A DNA stretch of 64,000 bases from Candidatus Aminicenantota bacterium. Its GTDB lineage: Bacteria > Acidobacteriota > Aminicenantia > Aminicenantales > Saccharicenantaceae. The notes under the pieces were generated by a model, which did no database searches, had not been told where the DNA came from, and was given only the letters and a program-made list of their open reading frames with translations. The position numbers and the translations under genes were made by a program. The stretch is taken from positions 141,807 through 205,806 of the forward strand of contig JACIYI010000004.1 of NCBI GenBank assembly GCA_014360005.1. The letters are read 5' to 3'. Below are positions 54,196 to 62,491 of this stretch, one piece after another; position 1 is the stretch's first letter; each line of letters opens with the position of its first letter.

Positions 54196-55867
54196 ATTGC
54201 CAGTCCAGCAGCCGTTTCTGACCCTGCAAGGCTCTGATAGCCGTCACATCCTGGCTGACTTCCAGGCAACCGCGGTAACGCCCGTCGTCATCCCGGACGG
54301 CAAAATAACGGATATGAATGAAGCGGCCGCTCATTTCAATCCAGAACTCGGCTACATCCTTCTCACCCTTCTTGAAGGCTTCCAGGATGCGGTTCACCAC
54401 ATGAACGCTTTTCGGTGGATGACAATTCTGGACCTTGCGACCGATTACTCCAGGACTCCTGGGAAAGATGCGGTCGGGAGTGTCAGAATAGTAGATGACC
54501 GTGTCATTTTCATCCACAAAACTGATGTCCACCGGGAGATGTCTGAACATCAGGTCCACCTGCTCAGGGCTGAGCTGGCCGGTCCTCAGGTTGAGCAGGA
54601 CGCCAACCATTCCGCTTCCGGCAATTTCAGATTTTTCTCTTCCTGAGGCGAAAACGTCCGCAGACTGATCTGCCTCCTTTTTAGATTGCTGTTCTGATTC
54701 TGGTTTTTGTTCCTCGGATCGCCCCATTTCCAGGCCCAAATAACCGGTCTTCGGAACTGAAGAGAACGTGGAGGGCGAAAGTTGCGGTTGCCATTCCTGG
54801 CCTGGTTTTACCCAGGCATAACCGACCTCTTCCTCTCCCTTTTTAACCCGGGCCCAGTCTTCTTCCTTCAGCACTTCCAGGCTCATGGGGAAGAGAATCT
54901 TTTCTTCCTTGTAAATCATGTCCTGTGTCATCTGGAGTACCTGACCGGCTCTGAGCGCCAGGCGGCTGGCGGCTTCCGGGGTATGGAGCTTCTGTTCCAG
55001 CAACTTTCTCAAGTCCTTCAGTTCCCGCCTGATATCATCATGAATGGCCCACATCACCTTGGTCGGACCGGTTACCCCCCGGGCTTCCAGCAACGGAAAC
55101 AGCTGGTTCTCTTTTTTAAGATAATGCTTCTCAATTTCGGATAGATTGAGCAGTAGCTTCCTCAGTTCTTCCAGGTTGCTCTCTATCTCGCCCGCAGCCG
55201 TTTCCCGCGGGATTCTCTCCAGCAACAGCTTTATTTCAGCCAGCAGTTTCTCCAGGGCCCGGTTCTCAGCCATCAGGGTGTGGACCGGATGCCCGGGAGG
55301 AGTGCTCGGTGATTCCTGAACTTCCAGGGCTTCCTCAAAAATCCTGACGTGCAAATCGCACAGCTTCTTAACCTCCTCTTCCGGCATCCCCTCCTCAATG
55401 ACCTGCTGTTCCAGCCTGGCAATTTCTTCCGGGCCAACATCTTTAATCAGGGCAGCAAACTGCTTTTTCAGTTCGTCCGGGTTTCCGCCACGGTGCAGCT
55501 CTCTGATGATTTCTTTAAGCTTTTCTGTCCTGTCCTGGCTGGCAGCTTTGCCCTCCGGGTGGCCAGAAGCCGAGGTTCTGGCTCCACTACCGGTTTCAAC
55601 CGGGCCGCTTCTGGTTTCTATTTCCTTCCTGATTTTTTCTATTAACTCAGCCGGTGTCATTCCGCCCTCGGCCGCTACCTGCTTCAAGCTGGCCATCCTG
55701 GCCACCGTCTGGCGCAGGACCGGGTTTTTCAATTTCTTGAATTCGGGCGAAAGCCCGACCAGGAAATCAAGCAAAAAAGGATAACGCTTTAGTACCTTAT
55801 GCAGGCTGGTTTTTTCGTTTAATTCGATATTCGGCCCTCCTCGGGTTTTATCGGCTGCCGCCCTCAT
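54194..55867 (-). CDS. DUF1858/DUF438-hemerythrin-PAS sensor protein
   Basis: The 557-aa cytoplasmic protein has an N-terminal DUF1858/ScdA-like part (LHKVLKRYPFLLDFLVGLSPEF), a DUF438 helical part (about 110-180), a hemerythrin HHE-like bundle (about 195-325, including HTLMAENRALEKLL, EIEKHYLKKENQLFPLLE, MWAIHDDIRRELKDL and DMIYKEEKILFPM) and a C-terminal PAS/PAC domain (VDISFVDENDTVIYYSDTPDRIF, then RGCLEVSQDV). Such proteins are thought to sense or handle O2, NO or iron. A 25-bp palindrome overlaps the presumed transcription start. The Gln-stop end is flush with the repeat element. Confidence 0.85.
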   Translation of the reverse strand: MRAAADKTRGGPNIELNEKTSLHKVLKRYPFLLDFLVGLSPEFKKLKNPVLRQTVARMASLKQVAAEGGMTPAELIEKIRKEIETRSGPVETGSGARTSASGHPEGKAASQDRTEKLKEIIRELHRGGNPDELKKQFAALIKDVGPEEIARLEQQVIEEGMPEEEVKKLCDLHVRIFEEALEVQESPSTPPGHPVHTLMAENRALEKLLAEIKLLLERIPRETAAGEIESNLEELRKLLLNLSEIEKHYLKKENQLFPLLEARGVTGPTKVMWAIHDDIRRELKDLRKLLEQKLHTPEAASRLALRAGQVLQMTQDMIYKEEKILFPMSLEVLKEEDWARVKKGEEEVGYAWVKPGQEWQPQLSPSTFSSVPKTGYLGLEMGRSEEQKPESEQQSKKEADQSADVFASGREKSEIAGSGMVGVLLNLRTGQLSPEQVDLMFRHLPVDISFVDENDTVIYYSDTPDRIFPRSPGVIGRKVQNCHPPKSVHVVNRILEAFKKGEKDVAEFWIEMSGRFIHIRYFAVRDDDGRYRGCLEVSQDVTAIRALQGQKRLLDWQ

Positions 55868-55887
55868 TCCGGGCCAGCGGCTCTTTT

Positions 55888-55912
55888 AAATCCTACTATT
55901 TTAGTAGGATTT
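55888..55912. promoter_or_regulatory. Perfect 25-bp palindromic operator (copy 2)
   Basis: The core TCCTACTATTTTAGTAGGA has arms extending to 11 bp on each side of a 3-bp centre. It lies 21-45 bp before the hemerythrin/PAS start and just downstream of the -10 box, where a bound repressor would block transcription. The AT-rich dyad resembles sites of Rrf2-family redox regulators, which is only a suggestion. Confidence 0.6.
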
Positions 55913-55913
55913 A

Positions 55914-55942
55914 ATGATAACATAAAAATCGCCCGGCTACAA
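55914..55942 (-). promoter_or_regulatory. Candidate promoter of the hemerythrin/PAS gene
   Basis: On the minus strand TTGTAG (plus 55937-55942) and TATCAT (plus 55914-55919) are spaced by 17 bp, directly upstream of the palindrome. Confidence 0.5.
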
Positions 55943-55957
55943 CAGGCCCAACCCAAC

Positions 55958-56155
55958 AAAATCGGGACACCCTACATTTTTCCTATTTTTTCAGGGATTA
56001 TGCTGCCCAAAGCCAACCTGACTGCAGGCAGTCCTAGATTTCTATTATAACCAAACAGAATTATTTTAGTTTGGTCTACGGGAAAAAATCTCCTGGGCCC
56101 GGGTTAAGATTAGCTGGTGAGAAAATTCGGAAAAATCTAGGGTGTCCCGATTTTT
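55958..56155. repeat. Inverted-repeat element, short type (copy B2)
   Basis: It has the same plan as copy B1: AAATCGGGACACCCTAC at the left, CTAGGGTGTCCCGATTTTT at the right, and CTCCTGGGCCCGGGTTAAGA before the right arm. Unlike the other copies it lies in a divergent gene gap (hemerythrin/PAS and RidA), about 90 bp upstream of both start codons. Confidence 0.85.
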
Positions 56156-56184
56156 CGATTTTTACGTGGCTTCTACCTTTAAGC

Positions 56185-56211
56185 TTGACTTGTTCCCGGC
56201 CTGAATATAAA
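56185..56211 (+). promoter_or_regulatory. Candidate promoter of the RidA-like gene
   Basis: TTGACT (56185-56190) is followed by TATAAA (56206-56211) at a short spacing of 15 bp. It begins right after the repeat element ends. Confidence 0.35.
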
Positions 56212-56244
56212 GATAAAGCTAGACAGTAAAAAAAGGAGTAAATC

Positions 56245-56742
56245 ATGAAAACTTCGCGTCTGGCTGTAATCCTGGTCCTGGTGCTGGCCGCCTTTTTCCT
56301 GTTTACAGCCGGCTGGCTAAAATCCACGATCAAAGCCTATCGACCGGAAGCCGGCCAGCAGAAACCGCCGCTGGAATACCTGACCTCGCCCCAACGCAGC
56401 TCGGCTCCTTTTTCCGAAGCGGTCCGGGTGGGCAACCTGCTGTTCCTGTCCGGTCAACTGGGCCGCGACCCACAGACCGGTCAGCTGGCCGAGGGCGGCA
56501 TCGAAGCTGAGACCCGGCAGTGCCTGGAAAATATCAAGCGAACGCTGGAAAAGTATGGTTCGTCCCTGGACCGGGTGGTTAAGGCTACGGTCATGCTGGC
56601 CGACATTGGCGACTGGGCCAAGATGAATTCCGTTTATACCACCTATTTCACCGGGAACAAACCGGCCCGCAGCGCCTTCGGGACAAGCGGCCTGGCCGGC
56701 GGGGCCCGGGTAGAGATTGAAGTAATCGCCTACGTAGAGTAG
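56245..56742 (+). CDS. RidA family protein with N-terminal membrane anchor/signal
   Basis: The 165-aa protein has a hydrophobic N-terminal segment (LAVILVLVLAAFFLFTAGW), then a complete RidA/YjgF domain: VGNLLFLSGQLGRDPQTG, the helix QCLENIKRTLEKYG, and the active-site end ARSAFGTSGLAGGARVEIEVIAY with Arg and Glu kept. RidA hydrolyses reactive enamines/imines and is normally cytoplasmic, about 130 aa. The added signal implies work in the periplasm. GGAG is close upstream of ATG. Confidence 0.85.
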   Translation: MKTSRLAVILVLVLAAFFLFTAGWLKSTIKAYRPEAGQQKPPLEYLTSPQRSSAPFSEAVRVGNLLFLSGQLGRDPQTGQLAEGGIEAETRQCLENIKRTLEKYGSSLDRVVKATVMLADIGDWAKMNSVYTTYFTGNKPARSAFGTSGLAGGARVEIEVIAYVE

Positions 56743-56887
56743 ACCCGAGTCGATTGAATTTTTCTCACGGCCGGCATCTTTCCTCTGAATCGGCCCAAGG
56801 CGCTATCGAGTAATTGACCGGCAAGACTGAATTCAAGCTGAAATTTTACCAGCCTAGCCGGACCTTAAAGCCCGGGCAAAAGCGGAC

Positions 56888-56917
56888 AAAAAAAAGGCCA
56901 GGTCTTTCGACCTGGCC
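56888..56917 (-). terminator. Rho-independent terminator of the RRM gene
   Basis: On the minus strand a perfect 9-bp stem GGCCAGGTC / GACCTGGCC with a GAAA loop is followed by eight T, 40 bp after the RRM stop codon. Confidence 0.9.
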
Positions 56918-56957
56918 CTGTTTTGAGCTTGGCTACTAACTGATCGTTAAGACTCGA

Positions 56958-57266
56958 TTAATAGCGACGGCTGCCAGCCGGTCCGCGACCACGGCCACCA
57001 CCAAAACCAGTGCGGGGCTTATCAGTCCGCGGTCTGGCTTCGTTGACGGTAGCGGTGCGGCCCTTCAGGCTCTTGCCATTCAGGCTGTTGATAGCAGCCT
57101 GGGCTTCTTCCTGGTTGGGCATTTCCACGAAGCCGAAGCCTCGTGATTCACCAGTGTAGCGATCCTTGATAATGGAAGCGCTGTTGACCGTTCCGAAAGC
57201 TTCAAAAGCTTCTTTCAGTTCGCTTTCGCTCAGGTCCCTTGAAAGATTTCCTACGTAGATGTTCAT
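56958..57266 (-). CDS. RRM-domain RNA-binding protein
   Basis: The 102-aa protein is one RNA recognition motif with RNP2 IYVGNL (residues 3-8) and RNP1 RGFGFVEM, then a short Arg/Gly-rich tail (FGGGRGRGPAGSRRY). It matches the cyanobacterial/bacterial Rbp type, often cold-induced RNA chaperones. ATG 57266 has AAGGAGAG five bases upstream. It is monocistronic with a strong terminator. Confidence 0.95.
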   Translation of the reverse strand: MNIYVGNLSRDLSESELKEAFEAFGTVNSASIIKDRYTGESRGFGFVEMPNQEEAQAAINSLNGKSLKGRTATVNEARPRTDKPRTGFGGGRGRGPAGSRRY

Positions 57267-57685
57267 AACATCTCTCCTTAATAAATTTCCGTTATAAAGG
57301 AGAGAGTTATGACCTATAAGGGCCCGTGCCCTCATCCTTTATAATCGTTCGAATGAATTATAGCACAGAATTAAGCAAAAATCCTGTTTTCTGAAAAAAT
57401 ATTTTTTAAGCAGGATTGAGGGCTGGGCCGCCCTCTGGAAACAGCCTAAAGAACGTGATTTAAGGGGAAGGATTAAAAGATTAAAAGGAGAAAAGAGCCG
57501 CTAAACTTATGGGCCGTCATATTCTGTTTTGCGCGGGCCTCTCCCCTTTAATGGCTACTGGCCGTGGAGTCGTTTGCCATTACCGGGCAAAATGATTATG
57601 CTGTAATGGACAGGGTTCTTGCAGATGATTTTATGGGCTTCCTGGGCAACCAGGAATAAAATCCAGCTGAGACAGGGAGGGAGCT
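57267..57685. other. Divergent intergenic region with the RRM leader
   Basis: These 419 bp separate the RRM gene (minus) from the Memo-like gene (plus). The part next to RRM (57300-57420) is AT-rich and includes a GGGC-CCGT-GCCC hairpin at about 57322-57333, which may be in its mRNA leader. I see no further gene. Confidence 0.4.
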
Positions 57686-58810
57686 ATGCCTGAAAAAAAT
57701 AGAATTAATAAGCGCTGTCTTGGCCAGGCCTGGTTCGCGGTCCTGCTTATTGTCCTGGTTATTTTCCTGGCCGGTCTGCTTATAGCCGGAGAAAGGTTTG
57801 CTCCGGCTCAGCCGCCTAAGGTCAGGCCGATCCGCGACGATGTCGGCTTCTGCTGGAACCCGGATAGCATGAAGATTCTGATTGAATATCTCGCCAGCCA
57901 GGAAAAAGAGAAATTTGATTCCAAGGGGTTGGTGGCAGCCATTTCTCCGCACGATGATTATCTTTATGCCGGACGCCTGTACTATCCGCTGTTCAACCTT
58001 ATCCGGACCAGAGAAGCTGTAATTTTCGGGGTCACCCATGGCACGGTTCGCACTGAAATCAAGGGACTGGACAGCCTGCTCATCCTGGATGACTACGAGC
58101 TCTGGCCGGGGGTCCTGAAACCGGTAGAAATATCGCCCCTGAGGTCTTACCTGAAAGCCCACCTGAAAGCTGATTATTTTACCGTTAACAACCGGGCCCA
58201 CCAGCTGGAGCACTCAATCGAAGCCCTGATTCCCTTCCTGCAATATTTCAACCCGGAGATCAAGATTACGCCCATCATGGTGGCTCCGATGCCCCTGGAG
58301 AAGATGAAAGAAATGGCCGCTGACCTGTCCCGGGTGATAACCGCTTACCTGAAAGAGAATAAACTCCAGCCCGGACGCGACATCTTCTTTTTGATTTCAG
58401 CCGACGGCAACCATTACGGAAAAGATTTCAATAACCTGGCCTTTGGCGAGGGTCAGGAAGCCTGGGAAAAAGCTCTGGCCTTCGACCGGAATCTAATCGC
58501 CAGCTACCTGACCGGCCGGCTGGACGACAGGAAAATCGCCGGTCTGACCGGGGAACTCTGGGGTAAGACTTATCTGGATTATAAAAGTTCCTACTGGTGC
58601 GGCAAGTATTCCATCCCCTTCGGCCTGCTGACGGTACAGAGGGTAATGGAAAAGAGCACCGGCCGCCAGACGAGTGGCCGCCTGATTAGATTTTCGGACA
58701 CCTACAGCGAGGGAGTTTTGCCCTTAAAGAAAATCGGGCTGGGAACCACCGCCCCCTTCTCTCTGCGGCACTGGGTTAGCTTCTGCTCCATCGCCTACTA
58801 CCTTGATTAA
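57686..58810 (+). CDS. Membrane-anchored Memo-like (MEMO1/AmmeMemoRadiSam B) protein
   Basis: The 374-aa protein has an N-terminal hydrophobic helix (AVLLIVLVIFLAGLLIAG), then a MEMO1-type domain: ISPHDDYLYAGRLYY (in place of HAGYxYSG), HQLEHSIEALIPFLQYF, LISADGNHYGKDFN (SxDxSH-like) and WCGKYSIPFGLL. Memo proteins resemble extradiol dioxygenases/LigB and bind metal through these His/Cys residues; some act in redox. The usual AMMECR1 and radical SAM partners are not adjacent. The TAA stop overlaps the first bases of the repeat element. Confidence 0.8.
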   Translation: MPEKNRINKRCLGQAWFAVLLIVLVIFLAGLLIAGERFAPAQPPKVRPIRDDVGFCWNPDSMKILIEYLASQEKEKFDSKGLVAAISPHDDYLYAGRLYYPLFNLIRTREAVIFGVTHGTVRTEIKGLDSLLILDDYELWPGVLKPVEISPLRSYLKAHLKADYFTVNNRAHQLEHSIEALIPFLQYFNPEIKITPIMVAPMPLEKMKEMAADLSRVITAYLKENKLQPGRDIFFLISADGNHYGKDFNNLAFGEGQEAWEKALAFDRNLIASYLTGRLDDRKIAGLTGELWGKTYLDYKSSYWCGKYSIPFGLLTVQRVMEKSTGRQTSGRLIRFSDTYSEGVLPLKKIGLGTTAPFSLRHWVSFCSIAYYLD

Positions 58811-59147
58811 ATCGGGACACCCTACATTTTTCCGATTTTTCTCGCCGGTTAATCCTAGTTTGCTATGATGAGGCTCCGGATCCAGGACTGACTGAAAATC
58901 GGCCTGCCTGATTCAGATAAAAAAAAGAGTTACCCACAGCTTATTTGGCTCTTAGGTAACAGTCAGATTTCCAAAAAGTCAGGAATTAATGCAGGTATGT
59001 AGACATTGAGCTCTGGCTTGGTCAGCAGTTAGATCCCTAAAAAAGGAAATATGTAGGGTGTCCCCCATTTTCAGAGCTTTGAGCTGACGGCTTCGTCCAC
59101 TAAAAAATAGGAAAAATCTAGGGTGTCCCGATTTTTCCCGATTTTTC
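58809..59147. repeat. Inverted-repeat element, long type (copy A1)
   Basis: It begins AAATCGGGACACCCTAC at the stop codon of the Memo-like gene. It ends CTAGGGTGTCCCGATTTTT, with a third, internal inverted unit GGAAATATGTAGGGTGTCCC near 59046-59065. From GAGGCTCCGGATCCAGG to the end it is almost identical to copy A2 (62490-62816), in the same orientation. Open frames on its minus strand are the same in both copies only because the DNA is. Confidence 0.9.
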
Positions 59148-59349
59148 AGGCTGACTTCTTGCCTCCACCAGAATGATGTCAGCCAGAGAGAAAAACCACC
59201 AAAAGCTGTTGCTCGGTTACTTATTATCAGAAAATTTCCAATATCGGATCCATCTGTGACCTGAAAAACCAACCAGAAACCGACGGGGAAAGCTGGCCTT
59301 TCAGCCTTAATTGCCGAACAGTCTGGCCTTATTTAAAAACAGGCCCTGG

Positions 59350-59379
59350 TTGACAGAACTTTCGGGTAAATGCTAATCT
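59350..59379 (+). promoter_or_regulatory. Sigma-70-type promoter of the YfiR-DGC operon
   Basis: TTGACA (59350-59355) and TAATCT (59374-59379) are separated by 18 bp, with an extended TGC before the -10 box, 15 bp before ATG 59395. The resulting leader would be very short. Confidence 0.5.
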
Positions 59380-59394
59380 TTTGCCAAAAGGTCG

Positions 59395-60228
59395 ATGAAC
59401 AGCATTCACCCTTATGGTCTTAAGGTTTTTTGGACCAATTTTTTTAAAGCTTCCAGGGAGTCCCATAAAACCTGTCCTTATAACCTTAAGCCAGACAGGC
59501 CAGAAAACAAAGCTCAGGTCGCGGTTTTAAGCTGCTTACCCTCAGCCAACAATCAGCCCTCTAAACCGCCCAAATCTCATCGCCGACCCCTGGTCGTGTT
59601 TCTGTTTTTACTTTTAACCCTGAGTCCTGTTCTCCAACCTGCTCCCGGAGCCGTGTTCTCAAATTTCTCTCAGCAACAAGCCGCCTCCGACCAACCCTAC
59701 TATCTAAATCCAGCCCGAGAAATTGACCTGCTTAAAAAAATCCTGACCTTCGAGCGAACCTGGAAAGCCCGAGCCGGTCAAGAGCTGGTCATCGGCATTC
59801 TCTACCAGAAAGGAAGTTCAATTTCCTCCTGGATAATGGAAGACTGGCTAAACCTTCACTCTCATATGAGTGAAGCTGAGCGACAGCTTGAAGGAGTTTA
59901 CATTGTCTTTCAGAAAATCGAGCTGGATTCGGCCTCTTCGCTAGAGGCGATTCTCATCGAAAACAAGGTCCAGATTCTTTATATAGCTCCCCTGGAGACT
60001 AGAAACATTGCCAAGATTCTTAATGAGGTAGTTCGAGTTTGCGGAAAACTCAAAATAGGTACCTTTACTGCCGTGCCCGAATACCTGGACTCCGGGGTAG
60101 CCATCAGCTTCCAGTTCAAAGACGAGAAAGCCCAGATTGTCATAAACCTGGAGGCTTCCAGAGCCCAGGGTTTTGATTTCTCATCACAGCTTTTGCGGCG
60201 GGCTAGAATAAGGCGAAAAAATGACTAA
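59395..60228 (+). CDS. YfiR-like (DUF4154) periplasmic regulator of the diguanylate cyclase
   Basis: The 277-aa protein has a late hydrophobic export segment (residues about 66-82). The YfiR/DUF4154 fold follows: REIDLLKKILTFERTW, ELVIGILYQKGS, VQILYIAPL and VAISFQFKDEKAQIVINLEASRAQGFDFSSQLLRRARI, the last a hallmark ending. The first 60 residues before the export segment are unusual, but no better start was found. YfiR holds the partner cyclase off in the periplasm until redox or envelope stress. It overlaps the cyclase gene by 8 bp. The DNA is clearly more AT-rich than neighbouring genes. Confidence 0.8.
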   Translation: MNSIHPYGLKVFWTNFFKASRESHKTCPYNLKPDRPENKAQVAVLSCLPSANNQPSKPPKSHRRPLVVFLFLLLTLSPVLQPAPGAVFSNFSQQQAASDQPYYLNPAREIDLLKKILTFERTWKARAGQELVIGILYQKGSSISSWIMEDWLNLHSHMSEAERQLEGVYIVFQKIELDSASSLEAILIENKVQILYIAPLETRNIAKILNEVVRVCGKLKIGTFTAVPEYLDSGVAISFQFKDEKAQIVINLEASRAQGFDFSSQLLRRARIRRKND

Positions 60229-62491
60229 AACCATCTCTTCCTCACTTCTCAACAGACTCTTCCCCTGGCGTACCAAAATCGTCTTCAAGTTTATGCTCAT
60301 TTCTATTCCCTTTTTAGCTTTAATCAGCCTGTCTTTATTCATCTTAGCTCCCTACTGGTACAAACAGAACTCACTTCGAGCCCTTGAAGACAAATCCCGT
60401 TCGCTGGGAACGATTGCTGCCTACAGCCTGGCCCCAGCCATAGTTTTCGAAGATTCTCAGGGGATGAATGAAATCATCTCCAGCCTCAGCCAGAGCCCTG
60501 AGGTCGATTACATTCTAGTTTTTAATTCTCAGGGCCAGGAAATTGCTCGCTTCACCCGAAGCGATAACCTGACCATTAATCCTGAAGAGATTCGTCAGAC
60601 TGGCCATCTCTATGATAATCAGGTCTGGAACTACTACGCCCCAATCAACCATCAGGACCAGATAGCGGGCTATTTAGCCATGGGGTTTTCTTTGACTGAG
60701 GTCTACCGTCAGATAGAATACATTCGCCAGCTGATTACTCTGGTTTCTGTCTTAATTTTCGGACTTGGGTTATTTTTGATCTACATAATGAGTTATTTAA
60801 CCACCCGCCCGCTCCGTCGGATGACCAAAACTGTTCAGGAAATTAGCTCCGGCGATTTGAGTAAGAGAACAGAAGTTACTTCAAATGACGAAGTCGGTAC
60901 TCTGGCTAAGAGCTTTAACCTGATGGTTGACCGGCTGCATCAGACGTTGAGTAGCCTCCAGGAAGCCCGGGGAAACCTGGAAAAGAAAGTGGAAGAAAGA
61001 ACAACAGAACTAAAACAGCAGATAGAAGAAAAAGAAAGAATATCCTTAAAGTTAAAAGAAAGTGAAGAACTGTTCCGAAGTATGGTGGAAAATCTGGGTG
61101 AAGCTGTGGTTATTGTTGATGCTGATGAAAATTTTATTTTTGCTAACCAGGCCGCCAACCAAATTTTTGAAGAATTTGAAACCGGTCTCACTGGTAAAAA
61201 CCTGAAAGATTATTTGCCTTCAGACCAGCAACAACTGGTTGAATGGCAGACCGCCCGCCGCAAGGGCGGTCTTATAGATGTTTATGAGTTAGAAATAACA
61301 CTTAAAGATGGGCGGAAAAAAACACTGCTCGTAAACGCCGTGCCCCAGTTTGACCGGGCAGGAAATTATGTTTCTACCCTGGCGGTTATGACCGATATTA
61401 CGGGAAAAAAGAAAGAAGAGGCTATCCTGGCTGAAGCTAAAGCCAGCCTGGAAAAAGCCTACGCCGAGCTAAAGAAAAACAACGAAGAAGCCTCTCTCCT
61501 AGTAGAAATGGGCGATGCCCTGCAGCTAGCCAGCTCAGAAGAAGAAATTATCAACATAGTGATAAATTTTGCTCGCCAGCTTTTACCTAAAGATGCCGTC
61601 CTTTTTTACCTCAGGCCAGACAAGGAAAATTTTATGCAGCTTTGCAGCAGTTTTAACCTTAAGCAACCAGCCGAGGAATTTATCAACCTTACCGATTGCT
61701 GGGCCATCAGGAAATCTTCTCCGTATTTTATGCTAGACCCAGCCAGCGAACTGGTTTGCCCTCACCTAAAGACCTCAAGGCCGCCAGACAAACCAGTAGC
61801 CTGTCTACCGCTCAGTTCTTTTGGTGAAAACCTGGGCCTTCTGGTAGTTTTCTGCTGCCAGGAAGAAAGCAAAAAGTTAGCAGGTCAGGAAATTGAAAAC
61901 CTGATGGCTTCAAAGAAAAGGTTGCTGGTAACGTTTTCGCAGAGAGTGACCATGGCTCTGTCCAACTTCAGGCTCAGACAATCGCTGCAAGAGCAATCCA
62001 TCCGCGACCCCCTGACCGGACTTTATAACCGCCGCTATCTGGAAGAAACTCTGGAAAGAGAGCTGCTCCGGGCTAAAAGAGCCGGGAATCCAGTCTCGGT
62101 AATAATGCTGGATATTGACCACTTTAAAAAATTTAACGACACCTATGGTCATGAAGCTGGCGATCTTATTCTTCAGGCTGTGGCTAGAACCGTCCAGAAA
62201 TCAGTCCGGGCTGAGGATATCGTCTGCCGTTACGGCGGCGAAGAATTTACTGTGATTCTGCCCGGGCTTGAGCTTAAAAAGGCGGTCAACCGGGCCGAGC
62301 TAATTCTGGATGCGGTCCGACACCTGGAAATAAAATACGGCGACTCAGTGCTTAAAAGCCTGACCATTTCGGCCGGGGTAGCTGTTTTTCCTGACCACGG
62401 GAAAAACTGGCCGGAGCTGTTCCAGGCTGCCGATGCCGCTTTGCTTCAGGCCAAAAGCCAGGGACGAAACCGGGTAGTAACTGCTAATTAA
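60221..62491 (+). CDS. Membrane diguanylate cyclase (sensor-HAMP-PAS-GAF-GGDEF)
   Basis: The 756-aa protein has a first membrane helix (about 22-45) and a periplasmic CHASE8-like domain (EDSQGMNEIISSLSQSPEVDYILVFN). A second helix (about 170-190), HAMP (TTRPLRRMTKTVQEISSGDL) and a coiled coil follow, then PAS (about 285-395), GAF-like (about 430-580) and the GGDEF domain with GGEEF at 672-676 and I-site RAED at 663-666. It makes c-di-GMP and should show product inhibition. Order and overlap with YfiR match the YfiR-YfiN switch, with PAS and GAF added. Its stop codon overlaps the repeat A2. The gene is AT-rich. Confidence 0.9.
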   Translation: MTKTISSSLLNRLFPWRTKIVFKFMLISIPFLALISLSLFILAPYWYKQNSLRALEDKSRSLGTIAAYSLAPAIVFEDSQGMNEIISSLSQSPEVDYILVFNSQGQEIARFTRSDNLTINPEEIRQTGHLYDNQVWNYYAPINHQDQIAGYLAMGFSLTEVYRQIEYIRQLITLVSVLIFGLGLFLIYIMSYLTTRPLRRMTKTVQEISSGDLSKRTEVTSNDEVGTLAKSFNLMVDRLHQTLSSLQEARGNLEKKVEERTTELKQQIEEKERISLKLKESEELFRSMVENLGEAVVIVDADENFIFANQAANQIFEEFETGLTGKNLKDYLPSDQQQLVEWQTARRKGGLIDVYELEITLKDGRKKTLLVNAVPQFDRAGNYVSTLAVMTDITGKKKEEAILAEAKASLEKAYAELKKNNEEASLLVEMGDALQLASSEEEIINIVINFARQLLPKDAVLFYLRPDKENFMQLCSSFNLKQPAEEFINLTDCWAIRKSSPYFMLDPASELVCPHLKTSRPPDKPVACLPLSSFGENLGLLVVFCCQEESKKLAGQEIENLMASKKRLLVTFSQRVTMALSNFRLRQSLQEQSIRDPLTGLYNRRYLEETLERELLRAKRAGNPVSVIMLDIDHFKKFNDTYGHEAGDLILQAVARTVQKSVRAEDIVCRYGGEEFTVILPGLELKKAVNRAELILDAVRHLEIKYGDSVLKSLTISAGVAVFPDHGKNWPELFQAADAALLQAKSQGRNRVVTAN

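Noticed and set aside
58979..59272. Minus-strand frames inside repeats A1 and A2 (the latter 62659-62955) with the same C-terminal 50 residues
   Set aside because: The likeness comes from the DNA repeat itself. The frames start in unrelated flanks and have no ribosome site.
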